This document shows positions 46,450 to 54,870 of a stretch of 64,000 nt of DNA, one piece after another; position 1 is the stretch's first letter, and the number at the start of each line of letters is the position of its first letter. The DNA is from G963664115 sp965216035 (GTDB lineage: Bacteria > Acidobacteriota > Terriglobia > 20CM-2-55-15), in the NCBI GenBank assembly GCA_965216035.1, contig CBDCFM010000017.1, forward strand, positions 1 through 64,000. Reading direction: 5' to 3'. The notes below the pieces were generated by a model that had not been told where the DNA came from, ran no database searches, and worked only from the letters and a program-made list of their open reading frames with translations. Both the position numbers and the translations under genes were made by a program.

Positions 46450-47208
46450 TCATCGGGACTCCTTCAACGTCTTGGGTTGGGTCTTGGTTTGCCGCATCGA
46501 TGCCCCTTTCAGTTCGATACGGTGCGCATTGTGGAGGAGGCGATCGCAGATGGCGTCGGCCTGGTTCGGGTCGCCAATGACGCCGTGCCAGTCGGGGACC
46601 GGGAGCTGGCTGGCGATCAAGATGGCGGAACGTTCGCTCCGTTCCTCGACGACTTCGATCAGGTCCCGGCGTTCAGCGTCGCGCAGCGGGGCCAGGAGCC
46701 AGTCGTCGATGGCCAGCAGATCGGTTTTGGCCAGACGGGCCAGGACTCGGGTGTAGGAGCCGTCGCCACGGCCGACCGCCAGTTGGTGCAAGAGCCGAGG
46801 CATGCGGACGTAGGTGGCGTTAAAACCCCGCCGGCAGGCGCGTTCGACGAAAGCCGAAGCCAGAAAACTCTTTCCGATGCCGGTCGGACCGGTGATGAGA
46901 AGATTGTGCCGGTCTTGGATCCACCCGCAGGAGCCCAGGGCGAGGACTTGGGAACGGTCCAGACGGCGACGATGTTTGAAGTCGACGTTTTCCAGCGATG
47001 CCGTCGCGTCGCGCAGCTTCGCCGCGCGCAGGCGTCGGGTGAGCTTGCGGTGCTCCCGGGCCGTCCACTCCTCATCCACCAGTAGGCCCAGACGTTCCTC
47101 GAAGCCGAGATCCGTGTACTGATTCGAGCGGCGTTGCTGCTCCAGGGCCTCGACCATGGCCGATAGCTTCATCTGGTTCATCTTCTCCAGGGTTTGTTCC
47201 ATTAGCAT
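46450..47208 (-). CDS. istB: IS21 helper ATPase
   Basis: 252 residues. AAA+/DnaA-like ATPase that assembles on target DNA and activates IstA. Walker A GPTGIGKS at 107-114, Walker B LLAIDD at 164-169, sensor-type SAILIASQLPV, and an N-terminal IstB-like helical part (MKLSAMVEALEQQ). Its start overlaps the end of istA by 7 bp, the usual coupled arrangement. No lesions. Confidence 0.95.
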   Translation of the reverse strand: MLMEQTLEKMNQMKLSAMVEALEQQRRSNQYTDLGFEERLGLLVDEEWTAREHRKLTRRLRAAKLRDATASLENVDFKHRRRLDRSQVLALGSCGWIQDRHNLLITGPTGIGKSFLASAFVERACRRGFNATYVRMPRLLHQLAVGRGDGSYTRVLARLAKTDLLAIDDWLLAPLRDAERRDLIEVVEERSERSAILIASQLPVPDWHGVIGDPNQADAICDRLLHNAHRIELKGASMRQTKTQPKTLKESR

Positions 47209-48761
47209 GAGTGCGTCTCCTCGGGGTCCGCATAGTAGGCGGCGCCGCGAATGTTGTCGTGATGGGGCGTCGGTGGGGTTTCGGTGTCCCCGAAAGGCAA
47301 CCGGTCCTGGGCCGACGACAGGATGTTCTTGACGGTGCGGTAGCTATAGGACTGCAAGTGCAGCGCCCGCGCACTGGCGGCTTCGAGCCGCTCGGCGCCG
47401 GAGCGGCGACCTAGACTCATCAATCCCAGGCAGGCCCGGTACCCCTGTTCCGGATGCGGCCACCGTTTCATGATCTCCTCGACCAGGCGGCCGGTCTTGG
47501 GGCCAGTTTTCTCCGCCCAACTAATCAGCCGGGACGGTGTCCATTCCGCATGGGCCCGATGGGCACTGGGCATATGTTCGGACAGAGTCGACGGCTTGTG
47601 ATCGTAGCGACGGCGATGGGACGTCACGCGCCGGCCTTTGTAGTAGACCTCGACAATGGACGCCGTGTAACGCGCTTCCACCCTCTCATGGATCAACTGG
47701 CAGGGCACGCTGTAAGGATGGCGGTCCACGGTAATGTGGTAATCGATGCTGACACGACAGTCCTTCCACTCGGCCTGTTCATACCGGTTGGTCGGGAGGG
47801 GCTGTAATGCCGGTCGATCCAGCCGCTCGTAGAGTTCCAGGCGGGATACTCGAAGCTTCTGCATCGGCCGCTGGTTCAGTTCCACCAGCAACTCTCGAAT
47901 GGCTCCGTTCAAGTCGGCCAGACTGAAGAACGTGCGATTCCGGATCCTGGCCAGGATCCACCGCTGTGCGACCAGGACGGTCGATTCAACTTTCGCTTTG
48001 TCCCGAGCTTTCCGCGGCCGGGCCGGTATGACAACGGCGCCGTAGTGTTCGGCCTCATCCTGGTAGGTACGGTTGACGCCTGCTTCATAGCGGCAGGGCT
48101 GGGTAATGGCACTCTTGAGTTGGTCGGGAACCCAGATCCGGCTCGATCCGCCGAAGAACTCCACCATGCGGATATGCACGCCGACCCAATCGGGGAGTTT
48201 CTGGCTCGGTGTCGCTTCCGCGTAGGTGTAACCGCTGGCGCCCAGAACAGCGACGAACAACTCGACTGGAATAGCTTTGCCCGTCCGTGGATCCGTCAGC
48301 TGTGGCCGTTTGCCGGAAAAGTCGATGAAGGTCTTCTCTCCGGCGCGGTGCACCTGTCGCATCGAGGGCTTCAATTTCTGGGCCCAACGCCGGTAGATCT
48401 CACAGAACTGGCTGTAGGCATATCCCTTTGGATTCGCTTCTCGGTACTCTTCCCACAGCAGGTGCAGGGTGACTCCAACACGCTTCAACTCCTGGTGGAT
48501 CCGTTCTACATCCGGAGCCACCCGTTCCCGGGAGCCCGGTCCCGCGCGGGGAAACAGCCGCGCTTCAAGCGCTGCCTCGTCCAGGTCTTCGGGCAGCGGC
48601 CATTCCAGTCCGGCCTGCTTGGCCCGTCCCAAGTAGTCCGCAACGGTGCCCAAGCCCACGCGACATGCGCTGGCGATCGCCCGGTGGCTGAGCTGTTGGT
48701 CGTGTTTGAGTCGTAGAATCTCGCGTATCTGTCTCATCGGTAGTCGTTTCGTTGCCATCAA
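47202..48761 (-). CDS. istA: IS21 transposase
   Basis: 519 residues, full length. An N-terminal helix-turn-helix (HRAIASACRVGLGTVADYL) is followed by an integrase-type catalytic core with D147 (TFIDFSGK), D213 (VPDQLKSAI) and E259 (AKVESTV), then a C-terminal beta-barrel and RYDHKPSTLSEHMP region. It makes the cuts and strand transfer for IS21, with IstB. Intact, so the element could still move. It overlaps istB by 7 bp. Confidence 0.96.
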   Translation of the reverse strand: MMATKRLPMRQIREILRLKHDQQLSHRAIASACRVGLGTVADYLGRAKQAGLEWPLPEDLDEAALEARLFPRAGPGSRERVAPDVERIHQELKRVGVTLHLLWEEYREANPKGYAYSQFCEIYRRWAQKLKPSMRQVHRAGEKTFIDFSGKRPQLTDPRTGKAIPVELFVAVLGASGYTYAEATPSQKLPDWVGVHIRMVEFFGGSSRIWVPDQLKSAITQPCRYEAGVNRTYQDEAEHYGAVVIPARPRKARDKAKVESTVLVAQRWILARIRNRTFFSLADLNGAIRELLVELNQRPMQKLRVSRLELYERLDRPALQPLPTNRYEQAEWKDCRVSIDYHITVDRHPYSVPCQLIHERVEARYTASIVEVYYKGRRVTSHRRRYDHKPSTLSEHMPSAHRAHAEWTPSRLISWAEKTGPKTGRLVEEIMKRWPHPEQGYRACLGLMSLGRRSGAERLEAASARALHLQSYSYRTVKNILSSAQDRLPFGDTETPPTPHHDNIRGAAYYADPEETHSC

Positions 48762-48789
48762 GGCCCTCCTGTGCTTCAGGAGAACCTAA

Positions 48790-48936
48790 AAGCTCCAAAC
48801 TTCGCTACCGACGAGTGATCACGATGGCCGGAATCGGTGTTCAGGATCACCGGAATCACTGTTCAGGATCCCGGAATCCGCGTTCACGATCCCGGAATCG
48901 GTGTTCACGATGGATCGGAATCAGTGTTCAGGATGG
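48790..48936. repeat. Right-end repeats of IS21 (five or more copies)
   Basis: The motif TGTTCA, C or G, GAT, two to four bases, CGGAATC recurs about every 21-23 bp from 48828 to 48936. With the three copies at the left end this marks the element ends. The right end carries more copies than the left. Confidence 0.75.
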
Positions 48937-50759
48937 TCCGGAATACGCAGCTGGCGGAAGTCGAGTTCGAGGCGCTCGTATTTCCGGGACATCTCAAACT
49001 GGACGTTGTCCCCGGCATGGGTGTTGACCGAGAGGAGCGAAAAGCTCAGGTTGCGCGACAGCAGTTTGTTCGACGGGCTGGTGATCCGGTCCACGTTGAC
49101 GCCGAAGGAGACCTGTCGGATCAAGGGGTGGTTCTCCGGACGAGGCGCTATCGTCAGATTGCTGACCATTTGCTTGATACCCCGCCGGTCATTGAAGCCC
49201 ACGGCGGGATCGAAATTGTCCTGCCTGTCGTTTACGCGAAGGTGCGCGAAGATCAGGTCATTCGGGTACGTGATCCCTATGGATGCGCGTGAACTCTTGC
49301 CTGTGCCCGCGGGGTTCTACGTATGGATGATGTCGCCCCGCATCCGCAGGTTCTTGTCTCCCAGGAATCTTCGGGTGGTGAGGTTGAAATCCAGGGCGAT
49401 CGTGTGGAGTGGATCCGGGACCTCTGAATTCCCAATCGGAGAAATCGTTTCACCCGCCCGGGCCGCACGGCGGGTGTAGAGCATTCCGACCATGGACTCG
49501 CTCCAGAAGCGTCGGAGACCCCGCAGGATCGTGAAGTCCTCACCGAGCCGGCCGCCCTCTTCCGCTGTCCGCACCTGCATCACCCCGATGTCGTGCGTGC
49601 CGACCTGTCCGGTCAGCTTCGCCCCATATTCGATACGCTGCGGTACGCCTTCGTTCAAGCCGATGCGACGGCTGAAAAACGCCTGGAACGGAGTCGCCAG
49701 ATCGAAGTAGTTGCTGCCTTCGAGAAAGAATTCGCGCTTCTCAGGGAACCGGATGGGGAATCGCGTGAGGTTGACCTGGCGGTCATCGACCTCGGTTTCG
49801 GCAAAGTCCGTATTCAGGGTGAAGCTAGCGCGCAGGTTGGGCGTCACCGCATAGTCGAAATCGAGTCCCGTGTCACCGGTGTACAGGCTCCGGTTGTTGG
49901 GGTCGGGCCTTCGCGAATCGTAGAGAGCCGAACCCACGATGTACGGTCGGACGTCAAGGCCAATACCCGGGTTGACGTCGGACAGGCCTGTGAGCAGACC
50001 CGCATTTGACATGGTTCTCAAGTCCTGGTTCCGGGCGTATCCGTTCCATATACTTTCTTCGTTCTTCCGGCGCACCGTCCGCTGGAAGTTGATGCCCCAA
50101 GCCACCCCGTCCGGATTGAAGTTGAGCGTCCGAAAAGGGATCTCGATCTCGGCGATCCACCCGATCTCGGTCCGGCGTATGCGCGCTGTCCAGATCCCGT
50201 CCCAGGCCCGCTGCTGCTCGCCCGCCGGGAAGACCAGGCTGTCGCCCATGGATCCGGAGGGGTTGATCTCGAAGAAATAGCCGGACCTTTCGTCCAGGTA
50301 CGTGTCGAAGATCCACATGAATCGATCTCCGGACGAGAGCGCGGCGTCTCGCAACATTGTGTTGCCCATCATGCCTTCGGGGCTGCGGTCGTAACAGACG
50401 ACACCCATGTAGAGCGCGTCGGCGGAGTAGACAATCCGGACCTCGGTGCGTTCGGTGGCCGGCGCGCCGTTGTCGGGATCCACCTGAATGAAATCGGAGG
50501 CGGGCTCCGGACGGTCCCAAAGGGCTTCGTCGAGCACCCCGTCCAGATCGATCGATTCACCCGGCTGAAGTCTGTAGACTGACATCAGCCGACGGCCGGC
50601 GAAGTCTTCGAGGCCGCGCTGTGCGGCGTCGAGAGGCACCGTCAGCAGGATCGAAACAAACAGGAACGGGAAGAAAGACTTTGGTTTGCGTCTGGGTGCC
50701 GTTCCGTCTCTCAAGCTAAAGCTAAAGCCTCTTCCATCCGGTGAAGTGCCCCCCCCCAT

Positions 50760-50984
50760 CAGTGTTCACTTTCGGTAGGAACTCTATAGGGCGTTTTTAC
50801 CCAGGAATCAGCAACAGTCACCTGGTTTGGAGGTGAGTCTGTGAGTCTCCTCGGAGGCTGGCCATCAAGCCGGGTGCGACGGCAAGAAAGGCCCGCCAGG
50901 GCCCAAATCAAACTACAACAATATGCTGGATTAGAGGTGCCGGATGCATTTTTTCTCCTCAAACCGGTGTGCAGCACGGCACCG
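50760..50984. other. Intergenic
   Basis: Upstream of the dead DUF5916 gene. No feature is recognised; an ATCAGTGTTCAC motif at 50758 resembles the IS21 end motif, perhaps by chance. Confidence 0.35.
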
Positions 50985-51180
50985 GGTGGTCGGCCGTGAC
51001 GTCTTCATCGATGCGAGTGGGCTCATAGACGGCGAGCTTCCCGAGCGAGGCGTTCGCCGCAGCGCAGACACGCGGGTGGTCAACACCAGCGGTCTTGATG
51101 AGAAAGCGTGGCTCAACGGGCGGAGCTATCAGAAGAGCTGCCCCGCGACAATCGAAGAGCGCTGTCGGCGGGACCGGACT
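50985..51180 (+). pseudogene. Remnant of a DPRD-family gene
   Basis: The frame reads DVFIDASGLIDGELPE, then DTRVVNTSGLDEKAWLNGRS and ATIEERCRR. This tracks the family blocks DGRELP, GDTLVVNTTGLEERAWLDRP and ARIEERY of the protein at 20456. Start, signal, N-terminal and C-terminal blocks are absent. It is a fifth, dead member of the family. Confidence 0.7.
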
Positions 51181-51211
51181 CGAACCGATGGGGCTTCAGA
51201 AGAGGCTCTAC

Positions 51212-51234
51212 GATCCGCCAACATCTGGCGGATC
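51212..51234. terminator. Perfect 9-bp hairpin
   Basis: GATCCGCCA, five bases, TGGCGGATC. It lies between the DPRD remnant and the sugar dehydrogenase. There is no T-run directly after it, so the terminator role is a guess. Confidence 0.35.
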
Positions 51235-51338
51235 CGGACGTTCTGATTTGCCTGCTATTTCGACTTCAGGACTTTGTTGTCCGTTCATGATATCGTCTCT
51301 TCACTGCCGACATTTCCTGTCTTCAAAGGAGGCTCGTT

Positions 51339-52547
51339 ATGCGGGATGCATTCTCACCCAATCGCTTCTGGACTGCTAGGTTCGTTGCCATGCTGGGGTT
51401 GACTTTTGTCGCGGCCTGCGCCCCTGTAGATCCACCTCCAGACGAGGCGGCCGCCGCTGCGAACCCGAGGGCTGAGGCCGCTGAACCAGGCCCCCGAGAT
51501 TTTCAGACTGCTGAATATTCGATTCGCGTCGTTACGGTCGCCGAAGGCCTCTCGTATCCCTATTCCATGGCGTTTCTCCCGGACGGCGACCTGCTCGTCA
51601 CGGAGATGGGGGGTCAGGTACGCATGGTTCAGGGCGGCGCTCTCCTCGCCGAGCCTGTCGGCGTGATACCCGCAGTGCACCACGACGGGGCATCGAAGGG
51701 CTTGATGGACGTTGCCCTGCACCCCGATTTCGCGGAGAACCGCCTGATCTATTTCACCTACAACAAGCCCGGCGAGGGCGGCACCACCCTAGCTTTGGCG
51801 CGTGGGACTTTCGATGGTAGCCAGGTGACCGCAATCACGGAAATTTTCGTTGCCGACGCGTGGGCGATGACGGATGCGCGCCAGAACGCGCGCATTGCGT
51901 TTGGCCCAGACGGCATGCTCTACATGACCGCCGCCGGGGGTCGAAGCGAGCGAGACCGCGCCCAGAGCATGGCCGATCACTCCGGAAAGGTCCTGCGACT
52001 GCGGGACGACGGGACCCTTGCCCCCGGGAATCCGTTTGAAGGCCGCGAGGGGCAGCGTCGGGAAATATTTACTTACGGGCATAACAATATCCATGGAATA
52101 GCCGTTCATCCCCAAACAGGACAGTTGTGGGTCGTCGAGCACGGCGACAAGGTCAGCGTTCTCGTAGCCGGTGCCAATTACGGATGGCCCTTCGTCCGCT
52201 ACGGACCAAGCACCAATCCCGCCCCAAATCCCGCTCCGATGGGTGTCGGGTTGACGGCACCGCATATCGTATGGGACCCGGATGTCCATATTTCTGGCGT
52301 GATGTTCTACACCGGCAACCGGTTTCCGGAATGGACGGGCGACCTTTTCGTAGGAGGGCTTCGCACCCAGCAGGTCAATCACGTGGAAATGACCGACTCG
52401 GGCCCCGGCATACGGGAATCCCTGTTCACGGAAATCGGCCAGTGGGTCCGCGATTTGCGACAGGGTCCGGACGGATTGATCTACTTCACGACCTATGCCG
52501 ACCCGGATGCGCCGGGGCGAGTGATGCGGATCGAACCCGCTGAATAG
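51339..52547 (+). CDS. PQQ-type soluble aldose/sorbosone dehydrogenase lipoprotein
   Basis: 402 residues. Lipoprotein signal with VAAC (Cys27), a low-complexity Ala/Glu/Pro linker, then a six-bladed beta-propeller of the glucose/sorbosone dehydrogenase family. Visible are GLSYPYSMAFLPDGDLLVTE, GLMDVALHPDF, NRLIYFTYNKPG, RIAFGPDGMLYMT, DHSGKVLRLRDDGTLAPGNP, TYGHNNIHGIAVHP, LWVVEHGDK and GANYGWPFV. These match quinoprotein dehydrogenases that oxidise sugars in the periplasm with PQQ. No PQQ synthesis gene is present here. AAAGGAGG precedes ATG 51339. A C-terminal relic of a paralogue lies at 20227. Confidence 0.9.
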   Translation: MRDAFSPNRFWTARFVAMLGLTFVAACAPVDPPPDEAAAAANPRAEAAEPGPRDFQTAEYSIRVVTVAEGLSYPYSMAFLPDGDLLVTEMGGQVRMVQGGALLAEPVGVIPAVHHDGASKGLMDVALHPDFAENRLIYFTYNKPGEGGTTLALARGTFDGSQVTAITEIFVADAWAMTDARQNARIAFGPDGMLYMTAAGGRSERDRAQSMADHSGKVLRLRDDGTLAPGNPFEGREGQRREIFTYGHNNIHGIAVHPQTGQLWVVEHGDKVSVLVAGANYGWPFVRYGPSTNPAPNPAPMGVGLTAPHIVWDPDVHISGVMFYTGNRFPEWTGDLFVGGLRTQQVNHVEMTDSGPGIRESLFTEIGQWVRDLRQGPDGLIYFTTYADPDAPGRVMRIEPAE

Positions 52548-52853
52548 TACATGACACACCTATTGTTCGAGTTACGGTCAAACTATTTCCCCGACTCGAT
52601 CAAATCGTGGTACCTCACCCTCGAGTAACCGGTCTGGAGGTTCGCAGGTGCCCAAACCGGGGCCGAGTACGACCGCACGCTACAGCGAAAAATTCAGGGC
52701 CACAGTGGTAAGGCTGAGCCAGGTGAAATAGGCTCAGGTCCAGGAGGTAGCAGAAGTTTTTCAGGGGTATCGCTCGGGCCGTGGCAGAGACAGGTGCTGA
52801 CCCGGGACAAATCCGTTTTCGGAGGACTGAGCCACGGGACAATAAAATGGGTC
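52548..52853. other. Intergenic
   Basis: No gene or motif recognised. Confidence 0.4.
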
Positions 52854-53204
52854 TCAAACGTGAACGAGAAAGCCAATGACAGCAATCAGGACGGCGACCT
52901 GGATGCCCACCAGCCATGTGGATTGACGGGAGATCTTCAGATCCAACCCGTCAATCCGGGCGTTGAGACGGCCATCGAGGGAGCTGACGCGCCCGGCAAG
53001 TTCGTCACGGAAACGATCCACTTTCTGATCAAGGGCGCCAATGTGGGAAGCGAGTTCGTGGCGAACTCCATCGACCTTCTGGTCCAGCCCCAGGACATGC
53101 CCGTCAGTGCGGACAATCAGTTAATGAAGTTCCCCGATACCCCGGGTGTGTTCTTCCACTTTGCCTTCCAGATAAGCGACACGTTCTTCCAGAGTCGGCG
53201 CCAT
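52854..53204 (-). pseudogene. Small coiled-coil protein with C-terminal membrane anchor, one in-frame stop
   Basis: From ATG 53204, preceded by GAGGAG at 7-8 bp, the frame reads MAPTLEERVAYLEGKVEEHT and RGIGELH, then TAA at 53121-53123. It continues in the same frame (LGLDQKVDGVRHELASHIGA, LDQKVDRFRDELAGRVSSLD, GRLNARIDGLDLKIS) to a hydrophobic anchor (TWLVGIQVAVLIAVIGFLV) and TGA at 52854. Heptad-like repeats give a trimeric-coiled-coil-like stalk. Total 116 codons. Similar small coiled-coil/anchor proteins are common but of unknown function. The single TAA suggests recent inactivation, re-initiation, or a base error. Confidence 0.7.
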
Positions 53205-53565
53205 TGGGATGCTCCTCGCAAATTATTGCTCACAGCCAGTCTCGTCATGATGCTTTTGAAAGCACGTCGGCTTCCACCGAGGTAGTTCACTCTCTTAAGT
53301 GCGCGAATCTGGGAAAGTCCGTAATTCGGCGACTGCCTTGCCGTCAAATCACGGGCGTTTACGCCATGCTGGCATTCCGGTGGCCGAGCAGCTCACCCCC
53401 GCCTGGCATCGATCCCGTTTCGTTGACGGCGCCACAATGTCTGTGTAGCCCGGGCATGCGCGTGTTGTGAAATCTTTCGATCGAGGGTTCGAGGTTATGC
53501 TTATCCGCCGTCTGGAGATAGCGTCGAAATCTCGTAACAATGTTCAAACAGTAAGTCCGGAGCTC
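53205..53565. other. Intergenic
   Basis: No gene recognised. Confidence 0.4.
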
Positions 53566-53967
53566 TCAGAAATCAGTCGGTGGAGGCGCGTTATTGCCGT
53601 CCCAATCTTTTACGGTTCCGTCCTGGGCCTTCAGAAATCCCAGAAGACAGCCGTTTGAGCCGTCCCTGTGAGGATGGCAGCGCACTTTGACAGTGTCGCC
53701 CGGTTTTAGGTAGTCGCGCGTCACTTCTATTCTTTCGAGCCCTGCGCGACCGGTTGCTTCCAAAGCCCACATTTGCGGGTCGCCATTAGCATCCCTGACT
53801 TCCAGGTAGACCCAGGAATGTGGCGCGATCAGGTGAAATTCTTTGACCACACCTTTAATGTCGGTAAACGTGTCGACGTAGTTGCCGTGGGAATGGTGTG
53901 CCCACGCCGGCACGGCGAGAGCAATGCCACAAATCACCACAAGCCCAAGGCCTAGTTTGAACCGCAT
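53566..53967 (-). CDS. DUF6152-like small secreted protein (copy 3)
   Basis: 133 residues. Signal peptide to AWA, then a mature His-His-Ser start. The domain: DIKGVVKEFHLIAPHSWVYLEV, MWALEATGRAGLERIEV, LKPGDTVKVRCHPHRDGSNG, GFLKAQDGTVKDWDG. Compared with copies 1 and 2 it has APH in place of NPH and a longer C-terminus with two extra Cys. GAGGAGG precedes ATG 53967. It lies 39 bp downstream of the 54007 gene on the same strand and is probably co-transcribed. The function is unknown. Confidence 0.82.
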   Translation of the reverse strand: MRFKLGLGLVVICGIALAVPAWAHHSHGNYVDTFTDIKGVVKEFHLIAPHSWVYLEVRDANGDPQMWALEATGRAGLERIEVTRDYLKPGDTVKVRCHPHRDGSNGCLLGFLKAQDGTVKDWDGNNAPPPTDF

Positions 53968-54006
53968 GCTTCCCCTCCTCGTTGTCGATACAATAACTCT
54001 TCGCGA

Positions 54007-54732
54007 TTAGCGCTCGCGGCGCCCTTGACCCGCCTCAGGAGCGTCAATCCGACCTTGACCCAGCCGGATCGCCCGGTCCACGCGGGGGGGCGGCGGAGAT
54101 CCGTTGGAGTAGACGGCCTCATAGCGAAGCCCGACCCCGTTCTCGTCGAGCCATCCTAGGGATTGCTGAAAGATCCCCGGCTCCGGGTAACCCGCCGGCA
54201 CGATTCCCTCTGCAATATACAGCTTGTTTTCGTGCATGTAGATCGATGCGTACGTGCGGGATTTGTCGGTGTTGTTGGTCAGCTGCAGCTGGTGTCCTTC
54301 CACGAGGTCGATAAAATTCCACATGTAGTCAGTCAGCTCAACGTCCCGTTGCATGAACTGCCACGACGCATGGACAATCGCGCCGCGCACATCGTTCCTC
54401 CAGTATCCCGCACCGGTGGTGGTAGATCCCGTGCAGGGTTCGGCGCCCGGTGGGCAGGCCTCAGCTTTTTCTGTAAGTATAGGTTGGGACTGGTTGTAGT
54501 CGACGACCGTTACGGAATAGCGGCTCTGGCCTTGGGTGGCGCTGTATACACGCGCCGGCAGATCGGCCCCATATTCCGACAGGTAGGTCGTCTCCGCTAT
54601 GTTCGGTTCGCCCGGGAAATTGCACGTGAAGCGATCTTCCGGACTGGCAAACTCAATCCATTCCTGGGCGAGGGAAGGCTCGGAGATAGACAGCGCCAGG
54701 GCTGCCCAGACAATTGGAATCAGGCGCATCAT
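54007..54732 (-). CDS. Secreted protein of unknown function (tandem paralogue 1)
   Basis: 241 residues with a signal peptide (to PSLAQ). The mature part opens EWIEFASPEDRFTCNFPGEP, then ADLPARVYSATQGQSRYSVTVVDY, CPPGAEPC, GYWRNDVRGAIVHASWQFMQ, LTNNTDKSRTYASIYMHENK, LYIAEGIVPAGYPEPGIFQQ and LGWLDENG. The same blocks occur in the gene at 54871, so the two arose by tandem duplication. Two Cys in CPPG(A/N)xxC are shared. I know no characterised family. It has a low-complexity Pro/Arg/Gly tail. GGAGGGGG precedes ATG 54732. Probably an operon with 53566 and 54871. Confidence 0.75.
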   Translation of the reverse strand: MMRLIPIVWAALALSISEPSLAQEWIEFASPEDRFTCNFPGEPNIAETTYLSEYGADLPARVYSATQGQSRYSVTVVDYNQSQPILTEKAEACPPGAEPCTGSTTTGAGYWRNDVRGAIVHASWQFMQRDVELTDYMWNFIDLVEGHQLQLTNNTDKSRTYASIYMHENKLYIAEGIVPAGYPEPGIFQQSLGWLDENGVGLRYEAVYSNGSPPPPRVDRAIRLGQGRIDAPEAGQGRRER

Positions 54733-54870
54733 TCACCCCCTCCAGCGTCTTCATACACTGCAAGAAAAGAGACAGGAATTATAGGCGAGAGCATAGACGA
54801 AACAAGCGGGGCGTGCAATGTTTAACGGGATAGGGCTGAGGAGAGGCCGCTGTGTTTCATACCTCCGGGT

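Larger units (their letters stand above)
46009..48936 (-). mobile_element. IS21-family element inserted in DUF5916
   Basis: About 2.9 kb with istA and istB and repeated end motifs. The limits are approximate: TCCG occurs at 46005-46008 and 48937-48940 and may be a 4-bp target duplication, within the short range known for IS21. Joining the flanks at this point leaves the DUF5916 frame off by one, so the exact limits need checking. Confidence 0.8.
45495..50759 (-). pseudogene. DUF5916 outer-membrane protein, interrupted by IS21 and two amber codons (copy 2)
   Basis: The N-terminal part (50759 down) has a signal-like segment, a CBM9-like domain (DLDGVLDEALWDRP, LYMGVVCYDRSPEGMM, EINPSGSMGDSL) and the barrel start (FAETEVDDRQVNLTRF, FPEKREFFLEGSNYF). 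A TAG at 49317-49319 stops it after DIIHT. The same frame then continues (YPNDLIFAHLRVNDRQDNFD and FNDRRGIKQ) to about 48937, where the IS21 element interrupts it. After the element the gene resumes (PQGDIVLPQGSEHRFTRFEV), meets a second TAG at 45819-45821, and ends IIYTHRF at 45495. Joined, it would be about 780 residues, like the other two copies. It is not functional. Confidence 0.88.

Noticed and set aside
45495..50759. Amber stop recoding in the DUF5916 gene
   Set aside because: Several intact genes in the window end in TAG, and the same gene also carries an IS21 insertion, so ordinary decay is the simpler reading.
52794..53285. 163-codon plus-strand frame
   Set aside because: It is the reverse of the coiled-coil/membrane-anchor frame, which has a ribosome site, heptads and a membrane helix; the plus frame has none.
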